Shown here: positions 1 through 8,644 of the stretch, one piece after another
Layout: the number at the start of each line of letters is the position of its first letter
How positions within the stretch are numbered: position 1 is the first letter of the stretch
Assembly: GCF_039503195.1 (NCBI RefSeq)
Contig: NZ_JBCJKP010000001.1
Span: forward strand, 8,866,001 to 8,930,000
From: Streptomyces mirabilis
Lineage (GTDB): Bacteria > Actinomycetota > Actinomycetes > Streptomycetales > Streptomycetaceae
Direction of reading: 5' to 3'
Length of the DNA stretch: 64,000 bases
Translations under genes and position numbers: made by a program
The notes under the pieces: model-generated
What the model was told of the DNA's origin: nothing
Database searches by the model: none
The model's input: the letters and a program-made list of their open reading frames with translations, nothing else

Positions 1-1265
1 TCCAGTCGCAGACGTTCTTCTACCGTGGGCGCCTGGCCCGCGCCCTTGAGCTCGCCGAGGAGGCCACGGCACGCGCCGCCGGCACGGAGTCCGGCGTACT
101 CTACCTGCGGCCTCCGCGGATTCCCGCGCTGTGGCTGGCCACGGTGCTGACCGCCACCGACCGGCTCGCGGACACCGAGCGGGTGCTGCGGGAGGGGCAG
201 CGCGAAGCGGAGGCGCTGGGCCTGGGCTGGTCACTTCCCCACTGGCATGCCAGCCGTGCCTGCGCGCTGTTCGAACAGGGGGCGCTTGACGACGCGGCCG
301 TGGAGGCCGAGTCCAGTCTGATGGTGGCCGACGAACTCGAGATCACCCAGCCGAATCCCCAGGCCCTCTCTGCGCTGGCGTTGGTGGAGATCAGACGCGG
401 TGACCTCGCCAAAGCCAGGGACCATCTCCGCGCCGCCGAAGCCGGGTCCGGCACGAGCACCCAGCGGTTCGGCCTGTGGGTGTCGCTCGCAGGCGCCTGC
501 CTGGCCGACGCGGAGGGCCGGGACGCCGCAGCGGCAGCGGCGCTGGGCGGCAGCTTCGCGGACGCCGAGCCGGCACGCCTGCTTGCGGTGCCGCCGTCCC
601 ACTGGCCCGGGATCGCGTGCATGGCGCTCCGCGGCGAGGACCCCTCGCTCGCGCAGGCCGTGTCCGGCGCATTGCGCACCCTCGCCGAACAGGACGACAG
701 CCAGCAGATCATCGGGACCGTCCGTGCCCATGTGGACGGCCTGCTCCACCACGACCGGGGCGCACTGGCGTCCGCCGTCACCGGTTACCGGAGCACCGGC
801 AGGCGGCTGGCCCTGGCCGCGGCCTGCGAGGACCTCGGGGACCTCGTGGCCGCGTCGGGCGACACCACGTCGGCGATCCCCTACTTCGCAGAGGCGGGTG
901 AGCTGGCGTCGGGTTCCGGAGCCCTGCGCGATCACGAACGGATCATGCGGCGCCTCAGACAGTTCGGCGTGCGCACAGCCGCCCCACGGCACCACACGAC
1001 CGGCGCACCGGGATGGGAGAGCCTGACCGAATCCGAACGGAAGCTCATCCCGCTCGTCGTGGAGGGCCTCACCAACCGGGCCATAGCCGACCGGCTCTAC
1101 GTGTCCGTGCACACCGTCAACACGCATATGAGGCACATCTTCACCAAGCTCGGCATCAACACACGAGTCGAACTGACCCGGCTGGCGATCGAACGGGGGG
1201 CATCTCCGACGGGGCGGACTGAGCGACGCCTGCGGCGGCGGTGCGCGGCGGCGAGGATCCCGTGA
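1..1265 (+). CDS. LAL-type LuxR family transcriptional regulator, C-terminal part (5' end outside window)
   Basis: The reading frame is open from base 3 to a TGA at 1263-1265, so the gene starts before the window; about 420 residues are visible. Most of it is alanine-rich helical sequence that looks like the TPR-like sensory part of large LuxR-type (LAL) regulators. The last part (nt 1023-1200) is a clear LuxR/GerE DNA-binding domain: it begins LTESERKLIPLVVEGLTN and continues with NRAIADRLYVSVHTVNTHM, the recognition helix-turn-helix. LAL proteins usually have an N-terminal ATPase domain, which would lie upstream of the window. Targets cannot be told from the sequence; the next gene on the same strand is 170 bp away. 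Family assignment is secure, function is not. Confidence 0.85.
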   Translation, partial: QSQTFFYRGRLARALELAEEATARAAGTESGVLYLRPPRIPALWLATVLTATDRLADTERVLREGQREAEALGLGWSLPHWHASRACALFEQGALDDAAVEAESSLMVADELEITQPNPQALSALALVEIRRGDLAKARDHLRAAEAGSGTSTQRFGLWVSLAGACLADAEGRDAAAAAALGGSFADAEPARLLAVPPSHWPGIACMALRGEDPSLAQAVSGALRTLAEQDDSQQIIGTVRAHVDGLLHHDRGALASAVTGYRSTGRRLALAAACEDLGDLVAASGDTTSAIPYFAEAGELASGSGALRDHERIMRRLRQFGVRTAAPRHHTTGAPGWESLTESERKLIPLVVEGLTNRAIADRLYVSVHTVNTHMRHIFTKLGINTRVELTRLAIERGASPTGRTERRLRRRCAAARIP

Positions 1266-1435
1266 ATGGGCGATGCCGACGCCCGACGTACGGGTGATGC
1301 TGGTCGCGACGGCGCCACAGGCACGGCGCCGTCAGCGATCCGATCACAAGCGGACGGCTGAGCCCGGAGGCCGACCGAGTCGTTCCCCTGGCGCTGACCG
1401 GGCCGCGTACCAGGCGCTCGAGAAGGAGTACCGGC

Positions 1436-1924
1436 GTGGCAGGACTTTCCCCCGTGTCGCGGACGGATGGTCAACCGCGGCACGGGTCGGTCGGCACCGG
1501 CGCGGTCGCCGAACGCGGACACCGTGGCCAGCTCCGTGCAGCCGTGGCCGCGAGCGCGGCCCCGCACGGATACACCCTGGCGCTGTGGACCGCCACCGCG
1601 GTGACGTCGTCCGATCGGGGCGCCCCAGGGGCGGCCGAAGTCCTGGCACTCCTCGCCGGTGCGACGCTCGCCTTTGTCGGGCTGGGTGCCGTCGCGTACG
1701 GCGGCGCCCCCATGAAGCCGGACAGGTCCGCCCCGGCCGGCACGTGGATATGGGCCGCCTTCCTTCTGCCCATGGCGGCTCTCGCTGCGCTGGTCAGCCT
1801 GTTGTTCGCGCGGTGCTGTTCCGGTCCCCTCCTGTGGGGGCTCGTCGGGACGACCACGACGGCTGTCTATCTGCTCGCTGTCAGCGCCCAGTTCCTCTGC
1901 TTCTCAGTTCGCCGAATCACCTAG
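1436..1924 (+). CDS. Hypothetical multi-spanning membrane protein
   Basis: 162 residues from a GTG start preceded by a good ribosome site (GAAGGAG about 8 bases upstream). After a polar N-terminus of about 40 residues there are roughly four hydrophobic stretches: near residues 45-58, 65-90 (AEVLALLAGATLAFVGLGA), 105-127 (WIWAAFLLPMAALAALVSLL) and 135-157. I do not recognise a family. The stop is 33 bases before the nitroreductase start on the same strand, so the two may be cotranscribed. A function is not inferable; the coding call rests on the ribosome site, hydrophobicity pattern and codon usage. Confidence 0.6.
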   Translation: MAGLSPVSRTDGQPRHGSVGTGAVAERGHRGQLRAAVAASAAPHGYTLALWTATAVTSSDRGAPGAAEVLALLAGATLAFVGLGAVAYGGAPMKPDRSAPAGTWIWAAFLLPMAALAALVSLLFARCCSGPLLWGLVGTTTTAVYLLAVSAQFLCFSVRRIT

Positions 1925-1957
1925 ATGCCAAAGCCGCACACCCGTAAGAGGTTCACC

Positions 1958-2548
1958 ATGTCACTCGCACTCGACCCCGCAGCCCAGGACCTTCTGTTCC
2001 GGGCGGCTCGTACCGCCAACACCTTCACCGACGACCCGGTGACGGACGACCAGGTGAAGGCCATCTACGAACTGGTCAAGTACGGTCCCACCAGCATGAA
2101 CCAGCAGCCGCTGCGGATCGTGCTGGTTCATTCCGCCGAGGCGCGTGAACGCCTGACCGGACACCTGTCTGAGGGTAACCGTAAGAGGACCGCGGCCGCC
2201 CCTCTCGTCGCCATCCTCGCCGCGGACAATGAGTTCCACGAGGAACTGCCGAGCCAGTTCCCCCACTTCCCGCAGGCAAGGGAGCTCTTCGCCGAGCGTG
2301 CGGTGCGTGAGTGTTCCGCAAGGCTCAATGCGCTCCTCCAGGTCGGCTACTTCATCATCGGCGTCCGCGCAGCCGGCCTGGCCGCGGGACCGATGACCGG
2401 GTTCGACGCCGAGGGCATCGACAAGGAGTTCTTCAGCGACGGCGAGCATTCTGTTCTCGCCGTCGTCAACATCGGCAGGCCGGGCGAGAATGCCTGGTTC
2501 CCGCGCTCCCCACGCCTGACGTACGCCCAAGTGGTCACGACCGTCTGA
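1958..2548 (+). CDS. Nitroreductase family protein, RutE/malonic semialdehyde reductase-like
   Basis: 196 residues from ATG 1958, chosen over an in-frame ATG at 1925 because TAAGAGG lies just before it and because nitroreductases of this type begin with a short helix like LDPAAQDLLFRAARTAN. The FMN-binding nitroreductase fold is recognisable: the TANTFTDDPVTDDQ strand-helix start, YGPTSMNQQPLRIVLV (phosphate/FMN contact, typical of the RutE/HadB-like subgroup), and the C-terminal GPMTGFDAEGIDKEFF segment. Members are small flavoproteins that reduce nitro groups, quinones or malonic semialdehyde with NAD(P)H in the cytoplasm. No rut operon genes are nearby, so a role in pyrimidine degradation is not supported by context. 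Length is normal for the family. Confidence 0.85.
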   Translation: MSLALDPAAQDLLFRAARTANTFTDDPVTDDQVKAIYELVKYGPTSMNQQPLRIVLVHSAEARERLTGHLSEGNRKRTAAAPLVAILAADNEFHEELPSQFPHFPQARELFAERAVRECSARLNALLQVGYFIIGVRAAGLAAGPMTGFDAEGIDKEFFSDGEHSVLAVVNIGRPGENAWFPRSPRLTYAQVVTTV

Positions 2549-2585
2549 TCCACTGCCAGGCATCTGCGCTCCGGAATCCCTCCGG

Positions 2586-3158
2586 TCAACCACGCGTCCG
2601 CAGACCCGGGGGGAGGGTCTCCCCCTCCGTGACCGGTTCCGTCCGGCTCCCGGCGGTGTCGCCGATGGCGGTGTGCGCGGGCGGCCATGGCAGCAGGGCG
2701 ATCAGGGAGTGTGCCCGATGGATGAGGAAGGCGGCGAGCGGCAGTTCGGTGGCCAGGGCAAGGCCCCCCGCCATCCAGACGTCCTCAGTTCCGACATCGA
2801 GCGAGATGTCGAACCAGGTGTCGCAGATCAGCAGGACCGCTGTGGCATGCGCGTACAGAATGACCGAACGGCTGCGGCGCCAGGCCAGGAACGCCGTGGA
2901 CGCCAACGCCATGATGAGCAGCACGTCGAATCCGACCCAGGTCAGGCGCCACTCGTGCACGTGGTGGGACGACGGCAGCGTCAGACCCAGCATCACGGTC
3001 CACGGTATGAGACAGGCGGCGCACGTGGCGAGCAGCTCAGCGGTGTGCCTCCTGCGGCGGTCCGGCGCGAGGTCGCGGTGGCCGGTATGTTCCTTGGTCA
3101 CTTGCGGTCCGTCCTCGCGCACTTCCTCCGACACCGGCAGGTTTCCCGGATTCCACAT
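2586..3158 (-). CDS. Hypothetical four-helix membrane protein
   Basis: About 190 residues if begun at ATG 3158; other starts (GTG codons about 8 and 19 residues further in) are possible, the first of the two followed closely by GGAGGA-like sequence, so the start is uncertain. A charged N-terminus rich in Arg/His is followed by four hydrophobic segments: ELLATCAACLIPWTVMLGL, WVGFDVLLIMALASTAFLAW, SVILYAHATAVLLICDTWF and LALATELPLAAFLIHRAHSL. The pattern WRLTWVGFDVLLI... YAHATAVLLICDTWFD looks like a conserved actinobacterial membrane family, but I cannot name it. It is convergent with the nitroreductase (37 bp between stops) and is followed upstream, on the same strand, by the secreted peptide gene. 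Confidence 0.65.
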   Translation of the reverse strand: MWNPGNLPVSEEVREDGPQVTKEHTGHRDLAPDRRRRHTAELLATCAACLIPWTVMLGLTLPSSHHVHEWRLTWVGFDVLLIMALASTAFLAWRRSRSVILYAHATAVLLICDTWFDISLDVGTEDVWMAGGLALATELPLAAFLIHRAHSLIALLPWPPAHTAIGDTAGSRTEPVTEGETLPPGLRTRG

Positions 3159-3241
3159 GGGCGCAGCCGTAACGTCGTTCCGGATATTCCCGCGGTATGC
3201 AACCGAACTTCCCGGGCCGCGGGCGATGCCGGTGTCACCCG

Positions 3242-3520
3242 CTACGGGCGTGCCAACCCGAACGTCTTCAGCTGCTCCCAGATCCACGGGTAGAAGCGGT
3301 CGTACGTGGAACAGTCCCAGACGTGTCCGCGATGTCCGTCGTGGTGCCCACCGACGGTTCCCCTCTCGGCCACCGCACCCGCTCGGGCGGGGACGCGTGC
3401 GTCGGCCGGAAGAGCAGCCGCGTTCGCGGAACCCTCGGCGACGAGGAGGGTGCCTCCGGCGAATGCCAGAGCGGCGGCGGTGGTCGCTATACGCCGTACT
3501 AGCTTGTTCTTGGTGCGCAA
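3242..3520 (-). CDS. Small secreted peptide with C-terminal YDRFYPWIWEQL motif (copy 1)
   Basis: 92 residues from a TTG start, placed by an AGGGAG ribosome site 8-9 bases upstream; an in-frame GTG three codons earlier overlaps that site. Residues 1-33 form a classic signal peptide: LVRR, then the hydrophobic stretch ATTAAALAFAGGTLLVA, ending SANAA. The mature part (about 60 residues) is Ala/Gly/His-rich (GGHHDGHRGHVWDC) and ends in CSTYDRFYPWIWEQL plus a short tail. A paralogue at 8243-8560 shares the same ending. Both genes have an ATCRC-N8-GYGAT dyad about 70 bases upstream of the start. I do not recognise a known family; the single Cys, the His run and the aromatic tail suggest an exported binding or signalling peptide, but that is inference. 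Confidence 0.65.
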   Translation of the reverse strand: MRTKNKLVRRIATTAAALAFAGGTLLVAEGSANAAALPADARVPARAGAVAERGTVGGHHDGHRGHVWDCSTYDRFYPWIWEQLKTFGLARP

Positions 3521-3594
3521 AAAAATCACTCCCTGGTTTCCGGAGAGCAGAAACTGCCAACACGGCCAGTTTCGATCAGGAAGGTGCGTAGTGC

Positions 3595-3612
3595 ATCGCA
3601 TGATCTGGTGAT
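3595..3612. promoter_or_regulatory. Operator candidate A, dyad ATCGC-N8-GTGAT
   Basis: ATCGC ATGATCTG GTGAT, 75 bp upstream of the secreted peptide start (minus strand). The same 18-bp pattern occurs at 3686, 7619, 8627 and 8810, each next to a copy or remnant of the same locus. Inferred to be a transcription-factor site. Confidence 0.55.
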
Positions 3613-3685
3613 TGACTGCTGCCCAGGTGGGGCCGTGCTGCAGGTATGTATTGTGGGCTTGAGGCGAGACTTGGTAGTCACATGA

Positions 3686-3703
3686 ATCGCTAGATTGTGC
3701 GAT
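3686..3703. promoter_or_regulatory. Operator candidate B, perfect dyad ATCGC-N8-GCGAT
   Basis: ATCGC TAGATTGT GCGAT between the divergent secreted peptide gene and the hydrolase gene. It is followed by CTCAGTTCCTTTCCG, which is also conserved after site E (8810), so the hydrolase promoter probably lies here. Confidence 0.55.
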
Positions 3704-3834
3704 GTTCTCAGTTCCTTTCCGGTCTACTCTGCCCAGAGAGCTGATATCGCTCGAGTTTTCTTGACTCGGCGGTCGTCTGCCGAAGAAAAGTGGCACACGA
3801 AACCAGATCGGGGTCGGGGGCGTGGAGGGCCGGG

Positions 3835-4622
3835 ATGTCCAGGCGCAGTAGCAAAATCGAGTTCGTAGGCTCGCTGGGCGTCCCGCTCGTGGCGCGCCTG
3901 GACCTGCCGGAGGGGCGCCTTGGGCGTACGCCGTATTCGCCCCCTGCTTCACATGCGGCAAGGACTGGTTGGCGGCCGCTCGGATCTGCCGGGAGTTGGC
4001 CGAACGCGGAATCGCGGTCCTCAGTGTGGACTTCACCGGCATCGGTGAGTCCGGGGGTGACTTCGCCGACAGTACATTCAGCTCCGATGTGGACGATCTC
4101 GTGCGCGCCGCCGACCACTTGCGTGAGAACTTCACGGCGCCGTCGCTCCTCATCGGGCATTCGCTGGGCGGCGCAGCCGTGCTGGCCGCCGCGCACCGGA
4201 TACCCGAGACGGCAGCGGTGGCCACGATCGGTGCGCCTGCGGAGCCGGAGCACGTCGTGCACACTTTCGGCGGCAGGCGGGAGGAGATCGAGCGGAACGG
4301 GGAGGCCGAGGTGAGTCTCGGAGGCCGCGTGTTCCACATCCGTCGGGAGTTCCTCGACGACATCTCCGCGCAGCCTCAGGCCGAGCGCATCCGCCGACTG
4401 CGTCACGCGCTCCTGGTGCTGCACTCGCCGATCGACGAGACGGTAGGTGTGGAGAACGCCCAGCAGATCCTCGACGCAGCACGGCACCCCAAGTCCTTTG
4501 TCGCGATCGACGGTGCCGACCATCTCCTCACCGATCGTGCCGACGCCCGCTATGTCGCGACGCTGCTGGCCGCATGGGCCGGCCGTTACGCGCGCGGTTC
4601 GGTCCAGGCCGGGCCGGCGTGA
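3835..4622 (+). pseudogene. Alpha/beta hydrolase (OsmC-fused-hydrolase type), one frameshift
   Basis: The N-terminus starts at ATG 3835 behind GGAGGG and reads KIEFVGSLGVPLVARLDLPEG. At about 3914-3918, in GAGGGGCGCC, one base is missing; the correct frame then gives PWAYAVFAPCFTCGKDW, AARICRELAERGIAVLSVDF, the oxyanion GIGESGGDF, the nucleophile elbow GHSLGG, and later DETV and ADHLL, which fit the catalytic Asp and His. The degenerate copy at 9122 keeps the extra base at the matching place (GAGGGGACGCC), supporting the deletion. A shorter protein of 217 residues could start from TTG 3969, but it would lack the first beta strands. Either a true pseudogene or a sequencing error; if intact it would be a cytoplasmic serine hydrolase of about 260 residues. 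It precedes the FMN protein by 106 bp on the same strand. Confidence 0.7.
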
Positions 4623-4728
4623 CGGAATTCGCATACCCCGAGCCGATAGGACTTCCGTGCGCCGAATGTGCCGTATATCGCATCATTCAGACATTGTGAC
4701 GCTACTGGGACAGGAGTAGGTTTCGCAC

Positions 4729-6312
4729 GTGATTAGAATTGCATCGATCGCATTTATTGGAGTCCTCGCAGTCGCAGTCGGATCCTTCGCGGCGACCGTG
4801 TCTCCCTGGTGGTGGCCAGCCGCCGTGCTGTGCGCGGCGTTGGCGGGCGTGGGTACCTACGATCTCCTCCAAAAGCGCCACTCGGTGCTGCGCAACTACC
4901 CTGTGCTGGGACATGTGCGCTTCATGCTGGAGTCGATCCGGCCGGAGTTGCAGCAGTATTTCATTGAGCGCAATTACGACGGCCGTCCCTACGACCGGGA
5001 TGTGCGCAGTCTCGTCTATCAGCGCGCCAAGGGCTTGGAAGCGGAGCAAGCATTCGGGACCGAACGGAACGTCTATGCCGAAGGCTACGAGTACTTCGAG
5101 TCGTCCATGAGGCCACGCCCGGCGCCGGCGGAGCAGCCGAGGGTCCGCATCGGTGGTCCGGACTGCACCAAGCCCTACGACATGGCCCTGTTCAATGTCT
5201 CGGCGATGAGTTTCGGCTCGCTGTCCGCCAACGCCATCCTCGCCCTGAACCAGGGCGCCGCCCTCGGGGGCTTCGCACACGACACGGGTGAGGGCGGCCT
5301 GTCGGAATACCATCTGCGGCACGGTGGCGACCTGGTGTGGGAGATCGGTACCGGATACTTCGGCTGCCGCACCGAGGACGGCCGTTTCGACCGGGCGCGG
5401 TTCGCGGAAAAGGCTGCTCACGACAGCGTGAAGTGCGTGTCGCTGAAGCTGTCCCAGGGAGCCAAACCCGGCATCGGAGGAGTGCTGCCCGGGGAGAAGG
5501 TCACCGCCGAGATAGCCCGGGTACGCGAAGTCCCCGAGGGGCGGACCGTCATCTCGCCCCCGTACCACGAGGTTTTCAGTACCCCACGGGAACTGATCCG
5601 GTTCATCGCCGAGATGCGCGAGCTGTCCGGGGGCAAGCCGGTCGGCTTCAAGTTCTGTGTGGGCTCCCGGCGTGAGTTCCTGGCGGTGTGCAAGGCCATG
5701 ATCGAGGAGGGCACCGCGCCCGATTTCATCATCGTCGACGGAGCGGAGGGCGGCACCGGAGCAGCCCCGCTGGAGTTCGCCGACCATCTGGGCAGCCCCC
5801 TCACCGAGGGCCTCATCACGGTCCACAACGCTCTGGTCGGCGCCGGCCTGCGGGACCGGATCAGGATCGGCGCCAGCGGCAAGGTGGCCACCGGAGCCGA
5901 CATCGTCAAGCGCATGGTGCAGGGCGCCGACTTCACCAATGCGGCTCGCGCCATGATGTTCGCGATCGGCTGCATCCAGGCGCAGAGCTGCCACACCAAC
6001 ACCTGCCCCGCCGGAGTCGCCACACAAGACCCGCGCCGCGCCCGCGCGTTGCACGTCGACGACAAGTCGGTCCGGGTCCAGCGCTTCCAGTCCGCCACCG
6101 TGAACAGCTCTCTGAAGATCATCGCCTCGCTGGGCGTGAACGGACCGGCCGAGCTGCGCCCGCACATGCTGCGTCGGCGCGTGGATCCGGTCACGGTCCG
6201 CTCCTACGCGGAGCTCTATGAATGGCTGGACCCGGGGCAGTTGCTGATCGAGCCGCCGGAGTCCTGGGCGGTGGACTGGAAGGCCGCCGATCCTGATCGT
6301 TTCGCCGCTTGA
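4729..6312 (+). CDS. Membrane-anchored FMN-binding glutamate synthase family protein
   Basis: 527 residues from GTG 4729. Residues 1-50 hold two hydrophobic segments (IASIAFIGVLAVAVGSFAA and WWWPAAVLCAALAGVGTY), so the protein is probably anchored with the catalytic domain in the cytoplasm. The rest is the glutamate-synthase central/FMN barrel: FNVSAMSFGSLSANAILALN, GYFGCRTEDGRFD, KLSQGAKPGIGG, IIVDGAEGGTGAAP, GASGKVATGADIVK. The 3Fe-4S type cysteines are present in CIQAQSCHTNTCPAGVATQDP. The glutaminase and NADPH parts of GltB/GltD are missing, as is normal for these stand-alone relatives, whose reaction is not established. It lies after the hydrolase, probably in one transcript. A C-terminal fragment of a paralogue remains on the minus strand at 7885-8165. 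Confidence 0.88.
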   Translation: MIRIASIAFIGVLAVAVGSFAATVSPWWWPAAVLCAALAGVGTYDLLQKRHSVLRNYPVLGHVRFMLESIRPELQQYFIERNYDGRPYDRDVRSLVYQRAKGLEAEQAFGTERNVYAEGYEYFESSMRPRPAPAEQPRVRIGGPDCTKPYDMALFNVSAMSFGSLSANAILALNQGAALGGFAHDTGEGGLSEYHLRHGGDLVWEIGTGYFGCRTEDGRFDRARFAEKAAHDSVKCVSLKLSQGAKPGIGGVLPGEKVTAEIARVREVPEGRTVISPPYHEVFSTPRELIRFIAEMRELSGGKPVGFKFCVGSRREFLAVCKAMIEEGTAPDFIIVDGAEGGTGAAPLEFADHLGSPLTEGLITVHNALVGAGLRDRIRIGASGKVATGADIVKRMVQGADFTNAARAMMFAIGCIQAQSCHTNTCPAGVATQDPRRARALHVDDKSVRVQRFQSATVNSSLKIIASLGVNGPAELRPHMLRRRVDPVTVRSYAELYEWLDPGQLLIEPPESWAVDWKAADPDRFAA

Positions 6313-6319
6313 CTGGTCT

Positions 6320-6997
6320 CGCCGCGGTGAGCGGGCGGGGTGCGCCATCGACGCCGGCACCCCGCCGCTCTTCGCCGTGCTCAAGTCGCAGCCCGTGCAC
6401 GGCCCGCGCATCGACCACGTCCTCGCCCAGGCCCCGTCCGAGGCATGGCAGCATCTGTCGGCGGGTGCGGGAGCCAAGGGCGAACGGTTCTACGACTGGG
6501 CAGCCGCACGCTTGCCCGCAGTGTGGGAGTTCGACGGCGACGAGCCGACCCGGCAGCAGCGGATGCTGGCCCGCCGCAGCATGAGCAAGCCCGACGAAAT
6601 CGCGTACTACCTCGCCTGCGCCCCGCTGGCGGCCACTGTCGTAGAAGTACGAGGTCCACGGCTACATGGGATGGTGCCGGCACATCACGCTCACCATGCT
6701 CGCCCACGCGTTCCTCACGGTGAGGGCCGTCCAGAAGTGAGAAAATGGGGTGACCCGGCCGACGCACCCGACCTCGTGGACCTCACACCAGCTGAAATCC
6801 GTCGTCTGCTGGCAGCTGAAGCCCGCCACCCTCCTGCATGCCGCGACCACGCGGTGAACTGGTCCCGGTGGCGGCGTCGCCACCAAGTACGCGCCCGCCG
6901 CTGTCGCCAGATGCGGCGCGGACACACGTTGGTGGGACAGCCCGTCCAAGACCGTCCCCCATGCCAAACCCTCGCTACGCTCCCCAGCTCTGACTGA
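6320..6997 (+). pseudogene. IS701-type transposase remnant
   Basis: Starts a few bases after the FMN protein stop with CAIDAGTPPLFAVLKSQPVH, then ERFYDWAAARLPAVWEFDGD and MSKPDEIAYYLACAPLAATV, followed after an internal deletion by DLVDLTPAEIRRLLAAEARH and WSRWRRRHQVRARRC. These are middle and C-terminal pieces of the DDE transposases of Streptomyces IS701-like elements. The N-terminus with its start codon is missing and the piece between the ACAPL and DLVDLT blocks is rearranged. No terminal repeats were found. It is a dead element that may have been involved in the duplication or rearrangement of the neighbouring locus. Confidence 0.7.
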
Positions 6998-7058
6998 CTC
7001 ACCGCTACTACACCATGCCCGGTTTGGCGCTGCCAGGCTGGGCCGTGGCGGACGACGT

Positions 7059-7358
7059 TCAGCGGGAATCCTCCGCGAGCTCAAATTTCCATTTGCCGAT
7101 GGAGTCACAGTGCAGGCACCGTATTTCGGTCCAAGCCTGGTCAAGAATGAGGTGCTTGGGTCGTCCACGTTCGGCGGGTGTCTCCGCCCGTTCGGCGGCG
7201 ATCCGCCGAGCCTGTTGCTGGTCCCTGGTGTTGTCGACCAGGTAGAAGCACCGAATTATACGATCGGGGGCAACGTGGTAGCGGAATCCGATCAACCAGA
7301 TGACGGTGTCAATCATTGTCGGCTCATCAGCTTCAACGAGGGGATGGGTGAATGGCAT
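7059..7358 (-). CDS. Hypothetical small protein with a CxxC pair
   Basis: 99 residues from ATG 7358, or about 85 from an internal ATG (MIDTVIWLIGFRYHVAPDRI). It is soluble-looking and contains the string TRDQQQARRIAAERAETPAE (helical, charged) and near the end IRCLHCDSIGKWKFEL, with one CxxC. Codon bias is weaker than in neighbouring genes and no convincing ribosome site precedes either start. I do not recognise the family. It sits between transposase debris and the decayed second copy of the peptide locus, so it may be a passenger or a remnant. Confidence 0.4.
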   Translation of the reverse strand: MPFTHPLVEADEPTMIDTVIWLIGFRYHVAPDRIIRCFYLVDNTRDQQQARRIAAERAETPAERGRPKHLILDQAWTEIRCLHCDSIGKWKFELAEDSR

Positions 7359-7884
7359 TTTATGTCAGTGATTCTCCTGGCCGACTGCCAGCCACGCTGA
7401 AAGCCAGGGCTCCAGTCTCTCTGTGAATGTTTGGCCTGGCTCGCACTTCGGAGAGTCGAGATCGGTGGTGGCGCACTCCGGGATGCGCGTGTGACAAGAC
7501 GAGGAAGGTTGGGACTCAGCTGGCGTAGAGCTCAGGGCACTGTCAATACCGCTCATCGTGCAAAACACCCCGGCTTCTATCAGGAACTAAATATCAACAC
7601 CATCAGTGTTCGCTGTGCATCGCATAATCTAGTGAGCGGTCCTTGCGCAGTCAGCACTCCTGGCGCGGAGCTCTTTGTGGGCATCGCGACAGATCTAATG
7701 ACGCAGGGTGATGCTCTCACTAATTAGTCGTCAAGTCCGTGTGCCGAGGGTAATCAAGTCGTGAGCTGGGCTTTCTCCGTGGTGTGCCGCGTCGAGTTCG
7801 CGGAGCACGCAGTAGGCGTGGATGAGGAGCTTGCGGCCTCACCGCAAGCTGGTGGCGCTCCTCCAGCCTCAATGACGGGGGCGA
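7359..7884. other. Long stretch without a supportable gene; holds one operator-like dyad
   Basis: A 67-residue minus frame (7365-7568) can be read but has no recognisable features. Its start is 51 bp from operator candidate C at 7619, the same arrangement as for the two secreted peptide genes, so it could be a decayed third gene. Local A+T is higher than average. Nothing else seen. Confidence 0.4.
7619..7636. promoter_or_regulatory. Operator candidate C, ATCGC-N8-GTGAG
   Basis: ATCGC ATAATCTA GTGAG. It is preceded by a stretch similar to that before site A (TATCAGGAA versus GATCAGGAA, then TGCATCGCA). One arm base deviates from the dyad. Confidence 0.4.
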
Positions 7885-8165
7885 GGTTCTGGCCACGATG
7901 AGACTCCCTCTCCTCCGCATGGGACTGGGCAGTGACCAGGTCTACACGCCGGCGCAGCGTGCGCTGGCACAATCAGCGGGTTCACATGCCGGCCGGCGAA
8001 GCGATGATCTTGCGCCGTGGCGGACTGGAAGCGGTGGACTCGAGCCGATGTTTCGCGGACGTTCGATGCGCTGGCGCGGCGCGGGTCCTTGGTGGCGAGG
8101 CCGACGGGGCAGGTGTTGGTGTGGCAGATATGCGCTGGATGCGTTCGACGGCGAGGGGTGGAGGG
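7885..8165 (-). pseudogene. C-terminal fragment of FMN glutamate-synthase-like protein
   Basis: Read on the minus strand with frame changes, the sequence gives ICHTNTCPVGLATKDPRRA, then VHRFQSAT and RRVDLVTAQSHAE. These line up with SCHTNTCPAGVATQDPRRA, VQRFQSAT and RRVDPVTVRSYAE of the protein at 4729-6312. Only about 90 codons of the C-terminal part survive, with several indels, and no start. It lies directly downstream of the second secreted peptide gene in the same orientation, unlike the first copy, where the FMN gene runs divergently from the peptide. This shows duplication followed by rearrangement. Confidence 0.75.
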
Positions 8166-8242
8166 CTGGGCGGCTTTTGGCGCTGCCGGTTGCTCGGGCT
8201 GTGATGCTGGGGCGGGGAGTTCGCGTTGACGGACACCCCGGG

Positions 8243-8560
8243 TCAGTTGACGTGTCCGAGCTCCGTGAGCTGGTCCCAGACCCAGGGGTAGAAGCGGTCG
8301 AAGCGGTCGTAGGCGCAGCGGCCGCAGTGCCCGTCCGAGGGCTTCCCGTGGTGGCGGTAGCCCTCACTCCTGACTCCGCCGTACCCGCCGTGGTTCCAGG
8401 CGGTGGCTCCCGTCCCCGCAACCACCCCTGATTGGGCGGGGGTGGGCGTGTCCGCCGTAAAAGCGGCCGCACTCGCGGAACCGCCGGCAGTGAATAGAGC
8501 ACCTGTGGCGACTGCAAGAGAGGCAGTCGCGATCCCGATGCGATGTGCGAGCTTTCCCAT
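8243..8560 (-). CDS. Small secreted peptide with C-terminal DRFYPWVWDQL motif (copy 2)
   Basis: 105 residues from ATG 8560, with AAGGAG 9 bases upstream. Residues 1-32 are a signal peptide (KLAHR, hydrophobic core IATASLAVATGALFTAGG, cleavage near SASAAA). The mature chain has a Pro/Thr/Gly-rich part, a His/Gly/Tyr segment (WNHGGYGG, GYRHHGK), two Cys in GHCGRCAYDRFDRFYPW and the ending VWDQLTELGHVN. The motif matches copy 1 at 3242-3520 (YDRFYPWIWEQL). Operator candidate D lies 67 bp before the start. No known family recognised. The better preserved start and ribosome site suggest this copy is expressed even though its neighbouring hydrolase and FMN genes are broken. Confidence 0.7.
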   Translation of the reverse strand: MGKLAHRIGIATASLAVATGALFTAGGSASAAAFTADTPTPAQSGVVAGTGATAWNHGGYGGVRSEGYRHHGKPSDGHCGRCAYDRFDRFYPWVWDQLTELGHVN

Positions 8561-8626
8561 AGTCGTTTCTCCTTGTCTTATCGATCGCTAACAGGAATCA
8601 CTATGGATCGGAAAAGGGCGGGGGGC

Positions 8627-8644
8627 ATCGCACGATCGAGTGAT
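8627..8644. promoter_or_regulatory. Operator candidate D, ATCGC-N8-GTGAT
   Basis: ATCGC ACGATCGA GTGAT, 67 bp upstream of the copy-2 secreted peptide start, matching the position of site A before copy 1. Confidence 0.55.

Noticed and set aside
3242..3520. Lanthipeptide or other RiPP precursor
   Set aside because: Has a Sec-type signal peptide rather than a RiPP leader, and no modification enzymes nearby; the FMN protein and hydrolase are not known RiPP enzymes.
4702..6477. 591-codon minus frame opposite the FMN gene
   Set aside because: Antisense; the plus frame has all family motifs.
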